Shown here: piece by piece, positions 59,773 through 64,000 of the stretch
Layout of the letters: every line of letters begins with the position of its first letter
Numbering within the stretch: position 1 is the stretch's first letter
Origin: Arenimonas terrae
GTDB lineage: Bacteria; Pseudomonadota; Gammaproteobacteria; Xanthomonadales; Xanthomonadaceae
Assembly: GCF_006265115.1 (NCBI RefSeq)
Contig: NZ_SMDR01000002.1
Coordinates: 309,743 to 373,742 of the forward strand
Length of the DNA stretch: 64,000 bases
Direction of reading: 5' to 3'
Made by a program: the position numbers and the translations under genes
The notes under the pieces: generated by a model
Seen by the model: the letters and a program-made list of their open reading frames with translations, nothing else
Databases searched by the model: none
Told to the model about the DNA's origin: nothing

Positions 59773-62700
59773 CACGCGTGACCGCCGACGGCGGGGGTAT
59801 CGCGCTCGAGCTCTTCCAGCTTGCGGGCCACCGCTTCCGGCGAACGCGTGTACGGCGCCAGCAGGGTGTAGAAGGCGGGCACCACGAACAGCGACAGCGC
59901 GGTCGAGAACGCCACGCCGGCGATGACGACGATGCCGATGGTGGCCCGGCTGGCCGAGCCGGGGCCGCCGGCCACCACCAGCGGCACGGCGCCCATGATG
60001 GTCGCGATCGAGGTCATCAGGATCGGCCGCATGCGCACCGCTGCCGACTCGACGATGGCGTCGCGGATGGCCATGCCCTCGTCGCGCAGCTGGTTGGCGA
60101 ACTCGACGATCAGGATGCCGTTTTTCGCCGCCAGGCCGACCAGCATCACGATGCCGATCTGGCTGAAGAGGTTGAGCGAGCTGCCGAACAGCCACAGGCC
60201 CAGCAGCGCGCCCAGCAGCGCCGACGGCACCGTCAGCAGGATCACCAGCGGGTGCAGGAAACTCTCGAACTGCGCGGCCAGCACCAGGTAGATGATCAGC
60301 AGCGCCATCGCGAAGGTGAACAGCACTGCGCCACCGGCGCGCTGGTACTCGCGCGATTCGCCCTTGTAGTCGATCTGCGCGCGTTCGGGCAGCTCCTCTT
60401 CGGCCACCTGGCGCACCCACTCCAGCGCCTCGCCAAGGGTGTAGCCGGGCGCCAGGCCCGCCGACAGCGTGATCGCGCGCAGGCGGTTGAAGCGGTTGTA
60501 CTGGCCGGGCTCGGCCAGCTCCGACAGGGTCACCAGGCTCGACAGCGGCACCAGTTCACCCGTGGTCGACGAGCGCACGTACAGGTTGTTGAGGTCCGAG
60601 GGCGCGGCGCGGTTCTCGCGCTGGGCCTGCAGGATCACGTCGTATTCCTCGCCGTTCTCCACGTAGGTGGTGACGCGGCGCGAACCCATCATGGATTCGA
60701 GCGTGCGGCCGATCTCCTGCACCGAGACGCCCAGGTCGGCGGCGCGCGCCCGGTCGATCTCGACGCGCAGCTGCGGCCGGGTTTCCTTGTAGTCCGAATC
60801 GGCCGAGAACAGCTTCGGGTTCTGCTCCATGCGCGCCAGCATGCGGTCGCGCCACTGCGCCAGCTCGGCGTAGTCCGGGCCGCCCAGCACCACCTGCAGC
60901 GGCTGGCCGCCGCTGCGCACCAGGCCGGTGCGGATCTGCGGCCGCGCCACCACGCCGGGCAGGGCCGACAGGTCGGCGCGCACCTTTTCCACCAGCTCGC
61001 CGGTGCTCTCTTCGCGCTCGTTCCAGGGCTTGAGCAGCACGATCGCCTGGCCGGTGTGCATCTCGCCGCTGGGGCCGAAACCGCCCGGCACGCGGGTGTT
61101 GGCGCGGTCGATCGCCTGGCCCTCGCCGAGGTACTTGAACAGCTTCTGCTCCACCTGGTGCATCTGCCCGACGGTGTATTCGTAGCCCGCGCCCTCGGGG
61201 CCGGACACCGTGACGAAGAAGGCGCCGCGGTCTTCCGGCGGCGCCAGCTCGGCGGGCGTGGCCAGCACGAGGAAGTAGGACACGCCCAGGCTGGCCACCA
61301 GCAGCACGCCGAACAGCAGCGGCTTGTCGACCGTGCGCTGGACGGCGCGGCGATAGCCGCTGCCGAGCGAGTTCAGGTGGCTCTGGATCCAGGCGTTGAG
61401 GCCCTTGGGCGCCTCGTGCGCGCGGATCAGTTTCGAACACATCATCGGCGTCAGCGTCAGCGCCACGAAGGCCGAAATGATCACCGCCGCCGCCATCGCC
61501 ACCGACAGCTCGCGGAACAGGCGGCCGGTGTTTCCTTCCATGAATCCGATCGGCAGGAACACCGCCGCCAGCACCGCCGTGGTCGCGATCACCGCGAAGG
61601 CCACCTGCTGCGTGCCGCGGCGCGCCGCCACCAGCGGCGGTTCGCCCAGGTCGGCACGGCGCTGCACGTTCTCCAGCACCACGATCGCATCGTCCACCAC
61701 CAGGCCGATGCACAGCACCAGGGCCAGCAGGGTGAGCAGGTTGATGGTGTAGCCGAAGGCCCAAAGCGCGATGAACACGGTGACCAGGCAGACCGGCACC
61801 GTCACCGCCGGGATCAGCGCGGCGCGCGCGCTGCCCAGGAACAGGTAGATCACCACCAGCACCAGCAGCACCGCTTCGATCAGGGTCATGTAGACGCGGT
61901 TCACCGCGGCGTCGATGAAGGTTGTGCTGTCGAAGGCGACGAAGATGTCGGTGCCTTCGGGCAGCGTCGCCTGGATCGCCGGCAGCGCCGCCTTGACCTC
62001 GCGCGCCACATCCAGACTGTTGGCGGTCGATGTCTTGACGATGCCCAGGCCGACGTTGGGCTGGCCGTTGCCGCGGAAATAGGCGCGGCGTTCGGCCGAG
62101 GCGCGCTCGACGGTGGCGACATCGCCCAGGCGCACCAGATAACCGTCCTCGCCCTTGACCAGGGTGAGCTGGGCGAAATCCTCGGCTTTCTGGTAGCCGC
62201 GCATCACCCGCAGGGTGAAGTCGCGGTCCTGCGATTCCAGGCTGCCGGCGGGCAGCTCGACGTTTTCACGGCGCAGTGCGTTCTCGACGTCGTTGACGGT
62301 GAGCCCGCGCGCGGCCAGCGCCTCGCGGTCGAGCCAGATGCGCATGGAATAACGCTGCTGGCCGCCGACCCGCACCTGGGCGACGCCGTCGATGCTCGAC
62401 AGGCGGTCGACCACGTAGCGTTCGGCGTAGTCGCTCAGGCCCAGGGTATCCAGGCGTGAGGAGTTCATGTTCAGCCAGAGGATGACCTCGGCGTCGGATT
62501 CGACCTTTTCGATCTCCGGCGGGTCGGCTTCTTCCGGCATGCGGTCCATGATCCGGCTGATGGCGTCGCGCACGTCGTTGGCCGCGGCCTCGATGTCGCG
62601 GGTGAGCGAGAACTCGATGGTGACCGCCGCCTCGCCGTTGCGGCTGCGCGATTCCACGGTTTCGATGCCTTCGATGCCGGCGACGGCGTCTTCGAGGATC

Positions 62701-62894
62701 TGGGTGATCCGCGTCTCCACCACGGCCGCCGAGGCCCCCGGGTAGGCCACCGACACCGAGACGATCGGCGGATCGATGTTGGGCAGTTCGCGCAGCGTCA
62801 GCCGGGTGAAGGCGATCACGCCCAGCACCACCAGCAGCAGGCTCATCACGGTCGCGAAGACCGGGCGCTTGATCGAAAGATCGGACAGGACCAT
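59772..62894 (-). CDS. RND efflux pump permease (HAE1/AcrB-type)
   Basis: A 1040-residue inner-membrane antiporter with the classic two-fold plan: TM1 after SIKRPVFATVMSLLLVV, a large periplasmic porter domain, TM2-6, the proton-relay pair DD in GLVVDDAIVVLENV, then the second half with ILIVEFANQLRDEG and PILMTSIATIMGAVPLV. It exports drugs, dyes or solvents with a membrane-fusion protein. It starts 21 bases after the adaptor stop codon. No outer-membrane channel gene is in the window, so TolC-type partner is elsewhere. Confidence 0.96.
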   Translation of the reverse strand: MVLSDLSIKRPVFATVMSLLLVVLGVIAFTRLTLRELPNIDPPIVSVSVAYPGASAAVVETRITQILEDAVAGIEGIETVESRSRNGEAAVTIEFSLTRDIEAAANDVRDAISRIMDRMPEEADPPEIEKVESDAEVILWLNMNSSRLDTLGLSDYAERYVVDRLSSIDGVAQVRVGGQQRYSMRIWLDREALAARGLTVNDVENALRRENVELPAGSLESQDRDFTLRVMRGYQKAEDFAQLTLVKGEDGYLVRLGDVATVERASAERRAYFRGNGQPNVGLGIVKTSTANSLDVAREVKAALPAIQATLPEGTDIFVAFDSTTFIDAAVNRVYMTLIEAVLLVLVVIYLFLGSARAALIPAVTVPVCLVTVFIALWAFGYTINLLTLLALVLCIGLVVDDAIVVLENVQRRADLGEPPLVAARRGTQQVAFAVIATTAVLAAVFLPIGFMEGNTGRLFRELSVAMAAAVIISAFVALTLTPMMCSKLIRAHEAPKGLNAWIQSHLNSLGSGYRRAVQRTVDKPLLFGVLLVASLGVSYFLVLATPAELAPPEDRGAFFVTVSGPEGAGYEYTVGQMHQVEQKLFKYLGEGQAIDRANTRVPGGFGPSGEMHTGQAIVLLKPWNEREESTGELVEKVRADLSALPGVVARPQIRTGLVRSGGQPLQVVLGGPDYAELAQWRDRMLARMEQNPKLFSADSDYKETRPQLRVEIDRARAADLGVSVQEIGRTLESMMGSRRVTTYVENGEEYDVILQAQRENRAAPSDLNNLYVRSSTTGELVPLSSLVTLSELAEPGQYNRFNRLRAITLSAGLAPGYTLGEALEWVRQVAEEELPERAQIDYKGESREYQRAGGAVLFTFAMALLIIYLVLAAQFESFLHPLVILLTVPSALLGALLGLWLFGSSLNLFSQIGIVMLVGLAAKNGILIVEFANQLRDEGMAIRDAIVESAAVRMRPILMTSIATIMGAVPLVVAGGPGSASRATIGIVVIAGVAFSTALSLFVVPAFYTLLAPYTRSPEAVARKLEELERDTPAVGGHA

Positions 62895-62915
62895 GGCGGT
62901 TCCCCCGGCGCGCCC

Positions 62916-63980
62916 TCAGGCGCCCTTCTGTTCGGCGGCGGGTTCCGCGGCGGCCGCTTCGACCACACGCGCGCCGTTGCGCAGCTTCACCGTGCCGTCG
63001 ACGACGATGCGGTCGCCGGCGGCCAGGCCCTCCACCACCTCGACTTCGCCGCCACGGCGCTGGCCGAGCTTGACGTCCACCTGCTCGACGGTGTCGTCGG
63101 CCTTGACCCGGAACACGTGCGCGTCCTGCGCGACCTGGATCACCGAGATCTCGGGAATGACCAGGGCCTGGCGCTCGGGCTGGAACACCCGCAGGGTCAG
63201 CAGCATGCCGGGGCGCAGTTCGCGCTCGGGGTTGGGAATCTCGGCGCGCAGGGTCACCGCGCGCGTCACCGGGTCGACGCGCGAGTCGATGGTGCGAACG
63301 GTGCCGGTGAATTCGCGTCCGGGCCAGGCAGCGCTGCGCGCGGACACGGTCTGGCCGACGGCGAGCGCGGCGAGAAAGGATTCGGGCACGGCGAAGTCGA
63401 GCTTGATCACCGAAATGTCGTCGAGGCTGGCGATGGTGGTGCCGGGCGTGACCAGGGTGCCGGGGCTGACCTGGCGGAAGCCGAGCACGCCGGCGAACGG
63501 CGCGGTGATGACGCGGTCCGACAGCCGGGCCCGGGTCGCGTCCAGGCGCGCGCGGGTGGCTTCGAGCGTGCCGCGCTGGGCGTCGAGCTGGCTGGTCGGG
63601 ATGAGCTTCTGCGCGGTCAGCTGCTGCAGCCGCTGGTACTGCTTCTGCGCCTCGCGGTAGGCCGCCGCGGCTTCCTCGAGCCCGGCCACTTCGGCGCGGC
63701 CCGACAGGTCCACCAGCACGTCGCCGGCCTCGACCAGGTCGCCGTCCTCGAAGTTCACCCGCACCACGGTCTCGGTGACCTTGGCGGTGACCAGCACCGA
63801 TTCGTTGGCGCGGGCGGTGCCCAGGGCCTCGATGGCGTCGCTCCAGGGTTTGCTGGCCACGGCCGCGGTGGTGACCGTCGCGGCAGGCGCCTGGGGGCGG
63901 TCCGGTTCGGCGTCGCTGCAGGCGGACAGGGCCAGCAGCAGGGCCAGCAGCGGCGGAAGCTTGTGCAGGGTCGACGTCAT
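62916..63980 (-). CDS. RND efflux periplasmic adaptor (membrane fusion protein)
   Basis: A 354-residue lipoprotein (lipobox LSAC, Cys21) with the barrel-sandwich/lipoyl halves (VVRVNFEDGDLVEAGDVLVDL; ITAPFAGVLGFRQVSPGTLV) separated by a helical hairpin (AYREAQKQYQRLQQLTAQKL), then beta-barrel and membrane-proximal domains. It bridges the permease to an outer-membrane channel. First gene of the pump operon within the window; AAGGA lies 12 bases upstream of the ATG. Confidence 0.95.
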   Translation of the reverse strand: MTSTLHKLPPLLALLLALSACSDAEPDRPQAPAATVTTAAVASKPWSDAIEALGTARANESVLVTAKVTETVVRVNFEDGDLVEAGDVLVDLSGRAEVAGLEEAAAAYREAQKQYQRLQQLTAQKLIPTSQLDAQRGTLEATRARLDATRARLSDRVITAPFAGVLGFRQVSPGTLVTPGTTIASLDDISVIKLDFAVPESFLAALAVGQTVSARSAAWPGREFTGTVRTIDSRVDPVTRAVTLRAEIPNPERELRPGMLLTLRVFQPERQALVIPEISVIQVAQDAHVFRVKADDTVEQVDVKLGQRRGGEVEVVEGLAAGDRIVVDGTVKLRNGARVVEAAAAEPAAEQKGA

Positions 63981-64000
63981 GTCAGGCGGGTTCCTTGATC

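Noticed and set aside
63982-64000. End of a further minus-strand gene (codons IKEPA then stop) just upstream of the efflux adaptor
   Set aside because: Only five codons are visible, and the AAGGA in them may simply be the adaptor ribosome site.

Overview
The window is 64 kb of chromosome from a GC-rich gammaproteobacterium, most likely a member of the Xanthomonadales/Lysobacterales (Lysobacter, Luteimonas or Rhodanobacter-like). Pointers are an S-adenosylhomocysteine riboswitch in front of ahcY, a yybP-ykoY manganese riboswitch in front of a GDT1-family exporter, a lysine/alanine-repeat histone-H1-like protein, a possible OlsF-type ornithine-lipid synthase, and several families of intergenic palindromes of the kind scattered through that order. 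No species can be named from the sequence alone. Genes are tightly packed, with strong codon bias and many 4-base stop/start overlaps.

Layout. 1-8 kb: M48 peptidase (cut by the window edge) and LemA, a serine hydrolase, the histone-like gene, gcvH and gcvT, and a two-gene ferric ABC transporter that diverges from a TonB-dependent receptor across a Fur-type control region. 10-19 kb: an ECF sigma factor / putative anti-sigma / PDZ protein operon, two tandem paralogous anchored proteins, the Mn riboswitch with its exporter, a diguanylate cyclase, a nucleoside transporter and a ribokinase. 19-26 kb: a DUF1569 protein, dusB, a YdjM-like membrane protein, a metallophosphoesterase and bifunctional acyltransferase pair, and metK.

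28.8-37.9 kb is a visibly AT-richer island with different codon usage, lying between metK and ahcY-metF. It carries a DUF262/DUF1524 (GmrSD-like) enzyme with added C-terminal RAMA-like and DUF4268-like domains. It also carries a three-gene operon: a nuclease-methyltransferase fusion, a specificity subunit, and a 500-residue protein joining a DndB/ParB-like DGxHR region to a deoxyribosyltransferase/TIR-like domain. That third gene is the best candidate for an undescribed defence component. The flanking genes restore the methyl cycle: metK, ahcY and metF all lie within 18 kb, and the metK and metF leaders share a 27-base motif.

39-64 kb: DUF3228 bracketed by two near-identical palindromes, a second diguanylate cyclase, metF, ilvE, a two-component system, rimK with its protease partner, tRNA-Gly(CCC), thiS and thiG separated by a repeat-rich intergenic stretch, trmB, an SLC13-type transporter, a Rieske protein, a FAH-family enzyme, mscL, an M28 peptidase, a methyltransferase, an M61-like metallopeptidase, a TrmH-type methyltransferase, and an RND efflux pump with its adaptor. 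Intergenic regions are unusually rich in structured repeats: two nested palindromes with covarying arms, three GGGGTCAG-ended inverted repeats, an array of AGGA-loop hairpins and a 112-bp tandem hairpin unit.
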